A DNA stretch of 64,000 nt, from NCBI GenBank assembly GCA_019635355.1, contig JAHBZQ010000001.1:3224001-3288000 (forward strand), given 5' to 3'. Source of the DNA: Rhizobacter sp. GTDB lineage: Bacteria; Pseudomonadota; Gammaproteobacteria; Burkholderiales; Burkholderiaceae_C. Positions 45,089 to 53,476 of this stretch are shown here, in pieces (position 1 is the stretch's first letter; every line of letters starts with the position of its first letter). The notes under the pieces are model-generated. The model had not been told where the DNA came from, did no database searches, and worked only from the letters and a program-made list of their open reading frames with translations. The translations under genes were made by a program, and so were the position numbers.

Positions 45089-46081
45089 ATGAACCGCAGA
45101 GCCATTCTTCTCGTCCTCGCCACCACTGCCTCGATGTGGCTGAACCAGCATGCCCACGCCCAATCGCGTGAATCCACTCGTGAGTTGCAGATGGGCATCA
45201 TCGCCACCGAGTCCTCGGCCAACCTCAAGACCGCCTGGCAGCCGCTGATCGACGACCTGCAGAAGCAGACCGGCCTCAAGGTCACCGCCTTCTTCGCGCC
45301 CGACTACGCCGGCGTGATCGAGGCGATGCGCTTCAACAAGGTGCAGCTCGCCTGGATGGGCAACAAGTCGGGCATGGAGGCGGTCGACCGCGCCAACGGC
45401 GAAGTCTTCGCCAAGGTCGTCTCGCTCGACGGCACCCAGGGCTACTGGAGCCTGATGGTCGTGCACAAGGACAGCGCGCTCAAGTCGCTCGACGACGTGC
45501 TCAAGCAGCGCGCCAGCCTCACGCTCGGCATGGGCGACACCAACTCCACCAGCGGCACGCTGGTGCCCGGCTTCTACGCCTGGGCCGCGAACAAGGTCGA
45601 CCCGGTGCGCGACTTCAAGCGCAGCGCCCGCGCCAACCACGAGAGCAACATCCTGGCCGTGGCGAACAAGCAGGTCGACGTGGCCACGGTGGCGAGCGAC
45701 ACCTTCGACCGTGTGAAGGCGAAGTTGCCGGAAAAGGCGGCCGAGCTGCGCGAGGTCTGGCGCTCGCCGTTGATCCCGAGCGACCCGCTGCTGTACCGCA
45801 AGGATCTCGACGACGCCACCAAGCAGAAGCTGCGCAACTTCTTCTTCACCTACGGCAGCAAGGACGCGCGCGAGAAAGAGGTGATGAAGGCGCTCACCTG
45901 GTCGGCCTTCGTGAAGTCCGACAACCAGCAGCTCACGCCGATCCGCCAGCTCGAGCTCGCCAAGGAGCGCAGCAAGGTCGAGGCCGACACGGCGCTGTCG
46001 GCCGACGACAAGGCCAAGAAGCTGAAGGACATCGACCAGCGCCTCGCCGAGCTGGCGCAGCAGATCGCCCTCGCGAAGTAA
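45089..46081 (+). CDS. phnD: Phosphonate ABC transporter periplasmic binding protein
   Basis: A 330-residue receptor of the PhnD/PtxB class. The signal peptide ends HAHAQS. LQMGIIATESSANLKTAWQPLIDDLQKQTGLKVTAFFAPDYAGVIEAMRFNKVQLAWMGN, read in parts, is the family N-lobe pattern, and GDTNSTSGTLVPGFYA binds the phosphonate group. The C-terminal charged helix (SADDKAKKLKDIDQRLAELAQQ) is also seen in PhnD. It starts 18 bases after phnC. Confidence 0.95.
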   Translation: MNRRAILLVLATTASMWLNQHAHAQSRESTRELQMGIIATESSANLKTAWQPLIDDLQKQTGLKVTAFFAPDYAGVIEAMRFNKVQLAWMGNKSGMEAVDRANGEVFAKVVSLDGTQGYWSLMVVHKDSALKSLDDVLKQRASLTLGMGDTNSTSGTLVPGFYAWAANKVDPVRDFKRSARANHESNILAVANKQVDVATVASDTFDRVKAKLPEKAAELREVWRSPLIPSDPLLYRKDLDDATKQKLRNFFFTYGSKDAREKEVMKALTWSAFVKSDNQQLTPIRQLELAKERSKVEADTALSADDKAKKLKDIDQRLAELAQQIALAK

Positions 46082-46084
46082 GCC

Positions 46085-46885
46085 GTGTCGTCCTTGAGCC
46101 TCGCCCCCGTGGCCGCCCGCATCGCCCCGCCGCGCAGCTCGCTCCTCACCCTCGTGGTGTGGGGCCTGCTGATCGCGGTGCTGGCCGCCTGCTGGAAGGG
46201 CGCCGACATGCGCCCGCTCGACCTGCTGCGCGACGGCGGCAACATGGGCGAGTACGCCCGCGGCTTCTTCCCGCCCGACTTCAGCGACTGGCGGCACTAC
46301 GTCACCGAGCTGGTGGTCACGCTGCAGATCGCGCTGTGGGGCACGGCACTCGCCATCGCCTGCTCGGTGCCACTTGCACTCCTCGCCTCGGCCAACATCA
46401 CACCGTGGTGGGTGCACCAGCCGGTGCGCCGCCTGCTCGACGGCTGCCGCGCGATCAACGAGATGCTCTTCGCGCTGCTCTTCGTGGTGGCCGTGGGCCT
46501 GGGCCCTTTCGCCGGCGTGCTGGCACTCTGGGTGCACACGACCGGCGTGCTGGCCAAGCTCTTCTCCGAAGCGGTGGAAGCCATCGACCCCCAGCCGGTG
46601 GAAGGCATCCGCGCCACCGGCGCGCACCCGCTGGCCGAGATCGTCTACGGCGTGATCCCGCAGGTGATGCCGCTGTGGATCTCGTATGCGCTGTACCGCT
46701 TCGAGTCCAACGTGCGCTCGGCCTCGGTGGTGGGCATGGTGGGCGCGGGCGGCATCGGCATGGTGCTGTGGGACGTGATCCGCGGCTTCGCCTACGCGCA
46801 GACGGCGGCGGTGCTCATCATGCTGGTGCTGTCGGTGTCGCTGATCGACGTGGCCTCCTCGCGGCTGCGCAAGCTCGCCACCTGA
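46085..46885 (+). CDS. phnE: Phosphonate ABC transporter permease
   Basis: A 266-residue inner-membrane permease with about six hydrophobic helices and the cytoplasmic EAA-type loop (EAVEAIDPQPVEGIRATGAHPLAEIVYGVIPQVMP) that docks on PhnC. SNVRSASVVGMVGAGGIGMVLWD is typical of PhnE. The start is a GTG at 46085, 3 bases after the phnD stop. Confidence 0.95.
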   Translation: MSSLSLAPVAARIAPPRSSLLTLVVWGLLIAVLAACWKGADMRPLDLLRDGGNMGEYARGFFPPDFSDWRHYVTELVVTLQIALWGTALAIACSVPLALLASANITPWWVHQPVRRLLDGCRAINEMLFALLFVVAVGLGPFAGVLALWVHTTGVLAKLFSEAVEAIDPQPVEGIRATGAHPLAEIVYGVIPQVMPLWISYALYRFESNVRSASVVGMVGAGGIGMVLWDVIRGFAYAQTAAVLIMLVLSVSLIDVASSRLRKLAT

Positions 46886-46896
46886 GGCACCGCCCC

Positions 46897-47487
46897 ATGC
46901 CGCGCACCCTCACGCTCCGCGACATCGAGTCCCTCTTCACGCAGCACGGGCAGCAGCTCTACGACGGCAGCCGGCGCGAGTCGGTCACCGCGTTGCAGCA
47001 TGCCTTGCAGTGCGCGCAGCTGGCCGAGTGGGCGCATGCCGACGATGCGCTCGTCGCGGCGGCGCTGCTGCACGACCTCGGCCACTTCCTCACGCCCGTC
47101 GAGGGCGACGAAGACGACGACCGCCACGAAACGATCGCGCTGCCTTACCTCGCGGGCCTTTTCGACGCGAGCGTGCTGGAGCCGATCCGCCTGCACGTGG
47201 CGGCCAAGCGCTACCTGGTGGCCATCGACGAGGCCTACCTCGCCGGGCTCTCGCAGGCCTCGGTGCACTCCCTGGCCTTGCAGGGTGGGCCGATGACGCC
47301 TTTCGAGGTGGCCGAGTTCGAGGCCACGCCTTTCGCGATGGACGCGGTGCGGCTGCGCCGCTGGGACGACCTCGCCAAGACCCCCGAGCAGGCCACGCCG
47401 CCGTTCAGCTACTACCTCGCGCTGCTGGCGGGCCTTCAGCCGGGAGCGCGCGCGCTGGCCACGCCCTCGGCACGGCAGGGCGCGTAG
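46897..47487 (+). CDS. HD-domain protein of phosphonate operons (PhnZ-like oxygenase candidate)
   Basis: A 196-residue HD-domain protein. Metal-ligand positions visible are H35 (TALQHALQ), H59-D60 (LLHDLGH), H77 (DRHE) and H100 with K104 (RLHVAAKRYL). E28, H35, H59/D60 and K104 are spaced much as in the di-iron oxygenase PhnZ, which cleaves the C-P bond of hydroxylated 2-aminoethylphosphonate. It is the last gene of phnCDE, 11 bases after phnE, the usual place for the phosphonate-associated HD family. The usual partner, a PhnY-type Fe/2-oxoglutarate hydroxylase, is not in the window. Its 3' end overlaps the convergent eptA gene by 52 bases. Confidence 0.85.
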   Translation: MPRTLTLRDIESLFTQHGQQLYDGSRRESVTALQHALQCAQLAEWAHADDALVAAALLHDLGHFLTPVEGDEDDDRHETIALPYLAGLFDASVLEPIRLHVAAKRYLVAIDEAYLAGLSQASVHSLALQGGPMTPFEVAEFEATPFAMDAVRLRRWDDLAKTPEQATPPFSYYLALLAGLQPGARALATPSARQGA

Positions 47488-49091
47488 GCATCGAGCGTGC
47501 GTTGGTACACGCGCGTGTGCACGCCCATCAGGCCGAGCACCGAGTGGAAGTAGCCGTCGTGCGTGAGCATCTCGTCGCGGCGCGACGCGAGGCAAGCCAG
47601 GTCGACACCCGACTCGCGCTGCCAGGCCGGTGACATCCACGTCACCCACGGCACGCGCTTCTGCACCTCGGGGGCGATGGCGTAGGGCATGCCGTGCAGG
47701 AAGAGGTTGTTCTCGCCCAGCGACTCGCCGTGGTCGGCCACGTAGACCATTGCCGTCGGTGCGTCGCCACGCGCCTTGAGCCAGCGGATGGTCAGCGCCA
47801 GCGCGTGGTCGGTGGCGGCGATGGAGTTGTCATACGCGTTGACGATGGCCTCGCGGCTGCACGCGGTGAGCGAGGACGCCGTGCACTCCGGCAGGAAGCG
47901 CTTCTGCGCCGGCCCCGAGCGCAGGTGGTAGGCCGGCCCGTGGCTGCCGATCTGGTGCATCACGATCACCGTGCCGCGGGCGCGGCGGGCCGGGTCGAGC
48001 GCGGCGAGGCGCTCGTCGAGGCCGGCCAGCATCACGTCGTCGAGGCAATCGCCTTGCGGGCAGGTGGCGGCGTGCGGCACACGGTCGCACACGCCCTTGC
48101 AGCCCGACTGGTTGTCGAGCCAGAGCACGGCCAGGCCGGCGTGCTGCAGCACGTCGAGCAGGCCTTCGGCACGCTGGGCAGCGTCGGGCTTGAACTGCTC
48201 GCGCCCGAGGCCCGAGAACATGCAGGGCACCGACACCGCCGTGCTGGTGCCGCAGGCCCACGCGTTGCGGAAGCTCACGACCGCCTCGCGCGCCAGCTCG
48301 GGCGTGGTGTCGCGCGCGTAGCCGTTGAGGCCGAAGTTGCCGCTGCGGCCGGTCTCGCCCAGCACCAGCACCAGGAGCGGCGCCCGCGCGGCCGACACCG
48401 CCGACGCGACCTGCGCATCGGCGCCCAGCGGCTCGATCGGCGTCGCTGCGTTCGCCCGCGGCAGGCCCACGTCGCGCGCGAGGGCGTAGACGCTGTTGAG
48501 CGGGTTGAAGAGGTAGCGCAGGTCCTTGTGGTTGCGCATCGACGAAGCCAGCGGCTGGAAGCTCGCGAGGCCCGCGGCCACGAGCACGAGCAGCGCGGCC
48601 CCCACCGTGGCGGCGTTCTGCCACAGCGCGCGGCCGAAGCGGCGCGGCGCGAGCGGCTGCCGCCACAACCACCAGGCTGGCAGGCCGGCCAGCAGCCCGA
48701 GCGCGAGCAGCAGGCGCACGTCGATCAGGGCGCGTGCTTCGTGCACGTCGGTCTCGAGCACGTTGCGCATCATCCCGGGGTCGATGACCACGCCGTAGCT
48801 GCCCATGAAGTGGCTGCCGGCCGCGGTGGCCACCAGCAGCAGCGTGGCCGCCGGCTTGAGCGTGAGGCGCCAGGCCAGCAAGGCCATCAGCGCCGCCAGG
48901 GCTGCGGCGAGCATCACCCCCAGCGCCACGGCAAACGCCACCCCGCCCACGCCCTGCAGCAGGCCCAGCTCACCGAGCTTGCGCCACAGCACCCAGTTGC
49001 CCGGCCCGGCCATCCACAGGCTGCAGACGACGAGCACCCACAGCGGCGACATCGGAGACGCGGTGGGCGACATGAACATGCGGCGGGTCAT
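47436..49091 (-). CDS. eptA: Phosphoethanolamine transferase (EptA/PmrC/MCR-like)
   Basis: A 551-residue inner-membrane enzyme: about five N-terminal transmembrane helices (to residue 175) and a periplasmic sulfatase-fold domain. Catalytic/zinc motifs are LVLGETGRSGNFG (E246), the Thr nucleophile in CGTSTAVSVPCMFSG (T282 or T284) and VADHGESLGENN (D453, H454). Paired cysteines (SGCKGVCDRVPH, CPQGDCLDD) are as in EptA. It transfers phosphoethanolamine to lipid A phosphates, lowering surface charge and polymyxin binding. Its ATG overlaps the PAP2 stop (ATGA). Confidence 0.93.
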   Translation of the reverse strand: MTRRMFMSPTASPMSPLWVLVVCSLWMAGPGNWVLWRKLGELGLLQGVGGVAFAVALGVMLAAALAALMALLAWRLTLKPAATLLLVATAAGSHFMGSYGVVIDPGMMRNVLETDVHEARALIDVRLLLALGLLAGLPAWWLWRQPLAPRRFGRALWQNAATVGAALLVLVAAGLASFQPLASSMRNHKDLRYLFNPLNSVYALARDVGLPRANAATPIEPLGADAQVASAVSAARAPLLVLVLGETGRSGNFGLNGYARDTTPELAREAVVSFRNAWACGTSTAVSVPCMFSGLGREQFKPDAAQRAEGLLDVLQHAGLAVLWLDNQSGCKGVCDRVPHAATCPQGDCLDDVMLAGLDERLAALDPARRARGTVIVMHQIGSHGPAYHLRSGPAQKRFLPECTASSLTACSREAIVNAYDNSIAATDHALALTIRWLKARGDAPTAMVYVADHGESLGENNLFLHGMPYAIAPEVQKRVPWVTWMSPAWQRESGVDLACLASRRDEMLTHDGYFHSVLGLMGVHTRVYQRTLDAYAPCRAEGVASARAPG

Positions 49092-49759
49092 GCGCGCACC
49101 TCCTCAGCGTCAGCGGCGAACCAACGGTCGGAGACGCTCGCGAGCATCCAGCAGATCCAGCCCGACCACAGCGTGTGGCTCGCGAAATGCGCGCCGCGCC
49201 ATTGCTGGGCGAGCCCAAGCGCGAGGCCGGTGGCGAGTGCCGCCCACAGCCAGCGCGAGGCCACCGCCGGCGAGGTGTCGCGCCAGGCAAACCAGCCGCC
49301 AACCCAGGCGAAGCCCGTCGTGGCGTGGCCGGCGGGGAAGCAGTGCCCCGCGCCGCCGTCGCTCACCAGCCAGCCCTGCCAGTGCCACACCGGGTGGGCC
49401 ACGCCGCCGAATTCGGCCATGTCCCAGGGGCAGCTGGTCGCGTTGCCTGCCTTGAGCAGGGCGACTGCAGCCGTGGCCATCAAGGCCACCACCGGCACCT
49501 GCAGGCGGCGCCGGAACGGCAGCCGTGCGAAGGCGCCCACCGGCCACACCACCGCCAGGCACAGCGCGACGACGAGCGCCCACGCCGCGTGGCGCGCGCC
49601 ATCGTGCAAGACGGCGGTGAGCCACCAGGCGTCGCGCCAGGCGAAGCCCTGCGAGTTGCCGGCCAGATGGGCCAGCGCCAGGTCGAAGCCGGATCGGTCC
49701 CACAGCAGCAGGACGGGCAACAGGAACAGGCCCCACACGGCCGCACGCGTCGATCTCAT
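49088..49759 (-). CDS. PAP2-family membrane phosphatase
   Basis: A 223-residue membrane protein with about six hydrophobic helices. PAP2 motifs: LLKAGNATSCPWD (C1), GHCFPAGHATTGFAW (C2, with PAGH in place of PSGH) and QQWRGAHFASHTLWSG (C3). It may dephosphorylate lipid A, undecaprenyl-PP or phosphatidate. Together with eptA (4-bp overlap) it recalls the mcr-pap2 gene pair. The ATG at 49759 is chosen; an in-frame start at 49807 would cover the PmrA-box-like site. Confidence 0.88.
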   Translation of the reverse strand: MRSTRAAVWGLFLLPVLLLWDRSGFDLALAHLAGNSQGFAWRDAWWLTAVLHDGARHAAWALVVALCLAVVWPVGAFARLPFRRRLQVPVVALMATAAVALLKAGNATSCPWDMAEFGGVAHPVWHWQGWLVSDGGAGHCFPAGHATTGFAWVGGWFAWRDTSPAVASRWLWAALATGLALGLAQQWRGAHFASHTLWSGWICWMLASVSDRWFAADAEEVRA

Positions 49760-49781
49760 GCCGGAAGCATCTCGCCGCCGG

Positions 49782-49798
49782 CTTAAGTACGGCTTAAC
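49782..49798 (+). promoter_or_regulatory. PmrA-box-like direct repeat
   Basis: CTTAAG (49782-49787), TACGG, CTTAAC (49793-49798): two half-sites with a 5-bp spacer, as in PmrA/BasR boxes (YTTAAK-N5-YTTAAK). It lies between the PAP2-eptA operon and the divergent response regulator gene, 26 bases upstream of the latter. Confidence 0.65.
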
Positions 49799-49824
49799 GA
49801 AACGCAAAGTGCAGAATCCGCCGC

Positions 49825-50511
49825 ATGCGGGTACTGGTGATCGAAGACGACGAGGGCATTGCCCACGGCCTGGGCCTGGCGCTGCGGCAGGACGGCTGGG
49901 CCGCCGACACCGTGCCGAGCGTGGCCGCCGCCTGGGCCGCGCTCACGGCCGAGCCCTTCGACATGGTGCTGCTCGACCTGGGCCTGGCCGACGGCGACGG
50001 CACCCAGGTGCTGCGCCGGCTGCGCGCCGCACCGCCCGGCGGCCTGCCCGACCCGGCCACGCCCACGCTCATCATGACCGCGCGCGACGAGGTGGCCTCG
50101 CGCATCGCCGGCCTCGACATGGGCGCCGACGACTACGTCACCAAACCCTTCAGCCCCGCCGAGCTGGCCGCCCGCATGCGCGCCCTGCGCCGCCGCGCCA
50201 CCGGCCGCGCACAGGTGCTGCTGACCTGGGGCGATCTCGTGATCGACCCGGCGCAGCGCACCGTGCGGCGCGCCGGCCAGCCGGTGGAGCTCTCCACACG
50301 CGAGTTCAACCTGCTGATGACGCTGATGGAAGCGCGACCTCGCGTGCTCTCGCGCCAGCAGATCGAAGCCAGCCTCTACAACTTCGACACCCCACTGGAG
50401 AGCAACGCGATCGAGGTGCACGTGCACCACCTGCGGCGCAAGCTCGGCGAGCGGGTGATCCGCACGCTGCGCGGTGTGGGCTATTTCGTGCCGACCGACG
50501 AAGACCGATGA
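49825..50511 (+). CDS. OmpR-family response regulator (PmrA/QseB-like)
   Basis: A 228-residue two-domain regulator. The receiver has acidic residues in VIEDDEG, phospho-acceptor D51 (LLDLGLADGDG) and K in YVTKPFS. The C-terminal winged HTH (about 130-225: LSTREFNLLMTLMEARPRVLSRQQIEASLYNFDTPLESNAIEVHVHHLRRKLG, in parts) closes with IRTLRGVGYFV. The sequence style and the CTTAA repeats upstream match the PmrA/QseB/TctD group. It is coupled to the kinase gene by an ATGA overlap and probably controls the eptA-PAP2 operon. Confidence 0.92.
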   Translation: MRVLVIEDDEGIAHGLGLALRQDGWAADTVPSVAAAWAALTAEPFDMVLLDLGLADGDGTQVLRRLRAAPPGGLPDPATPTLIMTARDEVASRIAGLDMGADDYVTKPFSPAELAARMRALRRRATGRAQVLLTWGDLVIDPAQRTVRRAGQPVELSTREFNLLMTLMEARPRVLSRQQIEASLYNFDTPLESNAIEVHVHHLRRKLGERVIRTLRGVGYFVPTDEDR

Positions 50512-51839
50512 AGCGCCTGCTGACACTGACACGCGGCTCGCTGCTGCAACACCTGCTGGCCTGGGCCCTGGCCGCGCTGTGCGCGGTGTGGCTCTTCTTC
50601 GTGGTGGTGGGCTACAACACCGGCGAGCACGAGGCCGACGAGCTGACCGACGGCCACCTCGCGAGCGTGGCCACGCTGCTGCTGCGCCAGCGCAACCCCG
50701 AGTTCCTGCCCACGCCCGAGGGGCAGGCGATGGGCAGCCACCCCGAGCTGAAGGCGCACGACTACCAGCAGTCGCTGAGCATCGTGGTGTGGGACGGCGA
50801 GGGCCGCGTCGTCACGCGCAGCGGCAGCGCGCCCACCCCGGCGTTCAGCGCGCAGGAAGGCTTCGAGACGCTGCAACTCGGCGCCGACCGGAAGGCGTGG
50901 CGCGCCTTCTCGCGCTGGAGCAGCGCCGAGCACCAGCGCAAGATCATGGTGCTGCTCAGCATGGCCGAGCGCGACGACCTCGCCGAAGACATCGCCGAGC
51001 AGGTGGCCGAGCCGGGCCTGTGGCTGCTGCCGGTGGTGGCGCTCGGGCTGGTGCTGGCCATCCGGCGCGGCCTGCGCCCGTTGAACGACCTCGGCCGCCA
51101 GGTGCTCGCGCTCGACATCCACCACGACAAACGCCTGCACGCCCCACCGCACGACGAGTTCAAGGCCACGGTCGACGCGATCAACACGCTGATGGAACGC
51201 TACAACGCCGCGCTCGAACGCGAGCGGGCGCTGGCCAGCGAGATCGCGCACGAGTTGCGCACGCCGCTCGCCTCGCTGCAGCTGCACGCGGCCTCGCTGC
51301 AGAAGCCGCTGTCGCCCGAGGAAAAGGCCGACGTGCTGCGCCGGCTCGACGACGACGCCAAGCGCGCCGGCGGCGTGCTCACCGACCTGCTGGCGCTGGC
51401 CCGCGCGAGCCGCACCCAGCTGGCCGAAGCGGCCCAGCCGGTCGACCTGGCCGAGCTGGCCCGGCGCGTGACCGCCGACTACGCCCAGGCCGCCGACCAC
51501 CACGACCACGAGCTGTCGCTCGACGCCGACGGGCCCTGCACGGTCACCGGCCACCCGGTGCTGCTGGAGCTGGCGCTGCGCAACCTGATCGACAACGCGA
51601 TCCTGCACACGCCGCGCGGCACCGCCGTGCAGGTGCGGGTGACGGCCGAGCCCGCCGGCGTGGAAGTGGTCGACAACGGCCGCGCGTCGGGCGCGCCGCC
51701 CTCACGCCGCAGCGCGGGCCTCGGCCTCGGGCATCAGCTGGTGCGGCGGGTGGCCGCCATCCACGGGGGCACGCTCGACGCGGTGCCCTGCGACGACCCG
51801 GGGCTCACCTGCTGGCGGCTGTCGGTTGCGCGTGGATGA
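50508..51839 (+). CDS. Sensor histidine kinase (PmrB/QseC-like)
   Basis: A 443-residue membrane kinase. TM1 (about 13-36) is followed by a periplasmic domain of about 130 residues and TM2 (about 170-190). A HAMP-like linker then leads to HisKA with H248 (SEIAHELRTPLASL) and HATPase_c with the N-box NLIDNAILHTP and a short G-box (GLGLGHQLVRRV). The tripartite LPxxPP-like region is less clear. The start ATG overlaps the regulator stop (ATGA). The partner is the regulator at 49825; the signal is unknown but may be envelope cations or polycations as for PmrB. Confidence 0.92.
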   Translation: MKRLLTLTRGSLLQHLLAWALAALCAVWLFFVVVGYNTGEHEADELTDGHLASVATLLLRQRNPEFLPTPEGQAMGSHPELKAHDYQQSLSIVVWDGEGRVVTRSGSAPTPAFSAQEGFETLQLGADRKAWRAFSRWSSAEHQRKIMVLLSMAERDDLAEDIAEQVAEPGLWLLPVVALGLVLAIRRGLRPLNDLGRQVLALDIHHDKRLHAPPHDEFKATVDAINTLMERYNAALERERALASEIAHELRTPLASLQLHAASLQKPLSPEEKADVLRRLDDDAKRAGGVLTDLLALARASRTQLAEAAQPVDLAELARRVTADYAQAADHHDHELSLDADGPCTVTGHPVLLELALRNLIDNAILHTPRGTAVQVRVTAEPAGVEVVDNGRASGAPPSRRSAGLGLGHQLVRRVAAIHGGTLDAVPCDDPGLTCWRLSVARG

Positions 51840-51842
51840 AGT

Positions 51843-52220
51843 TCAGCGCGGCTTGCGCTTGGCCGCCGGTGCGGCGGCCTTCTTGCCGGCCGCCTCGGGC
51901 CGGGTCGTCTCGCCGGGGGCGAGGGTGAAGAGCTTGGCGGCACGGCCCTTGAGTTCGAGCAGCTCGTTGGGCGTCACCGAATATTGGCCGGTGGCGAGGT
52001 TCACCTGGATGCCGAACTCGACTTCCTTCTTGCCGTTGGACAGCGCGCCCGAGGTGAACTCGTAGTCTTCGCGTTCGGCTGGCAGGCCCAGGCGGTCGGC
52101 GTCGTAATCCTTGTAGTCGACGCTGCGGATCTCGCCACTGGCCAAGTCGAGCATGCCGGTCGAGTGGATGACGTCGTCGGTCAGCTCGTCGGTGATGGTG
52201 ATGGGCAGCTTGAGGTCCAC
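51843..52220 (-). CDS. Hypothetical protein
   Basis: A 125-residue soluble protein (MDLKLPITITDELTDDV, SGEIRSVDYKDYDADRLGLPAEREDYEF, ALSNGKKEVEFGIQVNLATGQYSVTPNEL) with a basic Ala/Lys tail. I do not recognise a family; similar small proteins occur in Burkholderiales. It is convergent with the kinase gene three bases away and divergent from the MFS transporter gene. Confidence 0.7.
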   Translation of the reverse strand: MDLKLPITITDELTDDVIHSTGMLDLASGEIRSVDYKDYDADRLGLPAEREDYEFTSGALSNGKKEVEFGIQVNLATGQYSVTPNELLELKGRAAKLFTLAPGETTRPEAAGKKAAAPAAKRKPR

Positions 52221-52281
52221 GGTGTGTGTGTCGATGAGGGCGGGGTGGGGATTCTAGGTGCCTGAGAATGGGCGCGTTCCC

Positions 52282-53451
52282 ATGTCTGCCGCCCCTCACC
52301 CGCTTCGCCGCATCGCCGTTCCGGCCTTCGGCCCGTCGCTGCTTTTCGGCATCGGCGAAGGTGCCATCCTGCCCATCCTGCCGCTCACCGCGCGCGACCT
52401 CGGTGGCTCGGTCTCGGAGGCGGCCCTGATGGTGGCGCTGATGGGCATCGGCTCGCTGCTGTCGAACCTGCCCGCCTCGGTGCTCACGCTGCGCTTCGGC
52501 GAGCGCTGGGCCATCGTGGCGGCGGCGCTGTGGGCGGCGCTCGGGCTGGTCTTGTGCGTGGCGACGCAGCACCTCGGCGTCTTCGCGGCGGGCTGCTTCA
52601 TGGTGGGCATGTCGCAGGCGGTGTTCAACCTCGCGCGGCAAAGTTACCTGAGCGAAGCGGTGCCACCCGAGTGGCGGGCGCGGGCGCTCTCCACGCTGGG
52701 CGGGGTGATGCGCATCGGGCTCTTCATCGGGCCGTTCGTCTCGGCGGCGGCGGTGCACGCCTGGGGTTTCGTCGGTGCGTATGGGGCCGGCGTCGTCGCG
52801 TTGCTGGTCGCCGCCGCCGTGGCGGCGCGCATTCCCGACCTCGAAGCACACGCGCTGCCCGGCACGCGGCTCTCGTTCGCCGCGACGCTGCGCGAGCACC
52901 GCCACGTCTTCGTGACGCTCGGCATCGGCGTGATGCTGGTGGCCGCGGTGCGGGCGAGCCGGCAGGCAGTGATCCCGCTCTGGGCCGACCACCTCGGGCT
53001 CGCGCCCTCGGTCGCCTCATTGATCTACGGCCTGGCCGGGGGCATCGACATGCTGGTGTTCTACCCGGCCGGCAAGGTGATGGACCTGAAAGGCCGCCGC
53101 TGGGTCGCGGTGCCCTCGATGCTCGTCATGGGCACGGCCATGCTGTTGATGCCGTTCACCACGGGCGCGTGGACGCTGCTCCTCGCCGCGATGGCCATCG
53201 GCTTCGGCAACGGCATCGGCTCGGGCCTCGTGATGACGCTCGGCGCTGACCACTCCCCACCTGGCGGTCGCGCGCACTTCCTCGGCGTGTGGCGCCTGAT
53301 GGCCGACCTGGGTTCGACCTGCGGGCCGGTGCTGCTGTCGTTCGTGGCGGGCGCGTTGACGCTGGGCGCCGGCGTGGCGGTGACGGGGCTGCTGGCCCTC
53401 GGCGGCGCCGCGGTGCTGGGCTACTGGATCCCGCGCGCCGGCCGGCACTGA
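52282..53451 (+). CDS. MFS transporter
   Basis: A 389-residue membrane protein with about 12 hydrophobic helices. The region after helix 2 (LTLRFGERWAIVAAALWAALG) and the NLARQSYLSEAVPPEWRARALSTLGGVMRIG segment resemble the drug-efflux MFS subfamily. The middle loop (SFAATLREHRHVF) separates the two halves. The ATG at 52282 is preferred over a GTG at 52258. Substrate unknown. Confidence 0.9.
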   Translation: MSAAPHPLRRIAVPAFGPSLLFGIGEGAILPILPLTARDLGGSVSEAALMVALMGIGSLLSNLPASVLTLRFGERWAIVAAALWAALGLVLCVATQHLGVFAAGCFMVGMSQAVFNLARQSYLSEAVPPEWRARALSTLGGVMRIGLFIGPFVSAAAVHAWGFVGAYGAGVVALLVAAAVAARIPDLEAHALPGTRLSFAATLREHRHVFVTLGIGVMLVAAVRASRQAVIPLWADHLGLAPSVASLIYGLAGGIDMLVFYPAGKVMDLKGRRWVAVPSMLVMGTAMLLMPFTTGAWTLLLAAMAIGFGNGIGSGLVMTLGADHSPPGGRAHFLGVWRLMADLGSTCGPVLLSFVAGALTLGAGVAVTGLLALGGAAVLGYWIPRAGRH

Positions 53452-53476
53452 ACAAGTCAAGCCTTGTATTTCAACG

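Noticed and set aside
44192..46627. An 811-codon frame antisense to phnCDE
   Set aside because: It mirrors third-position GC of the phn genes and shows no motif or start context.
47694..51839. A 1381-codon open frame on the plus strand running antisense across eptA and PAP2 into the kinase gene
   Set aside because: Its first 2.8 kb lies antisense to genes with clear motifs and has the low-complexity Arg/Ala/His composition of GC-rich shadow frames. Only the end, from 50508, is the real kinase.
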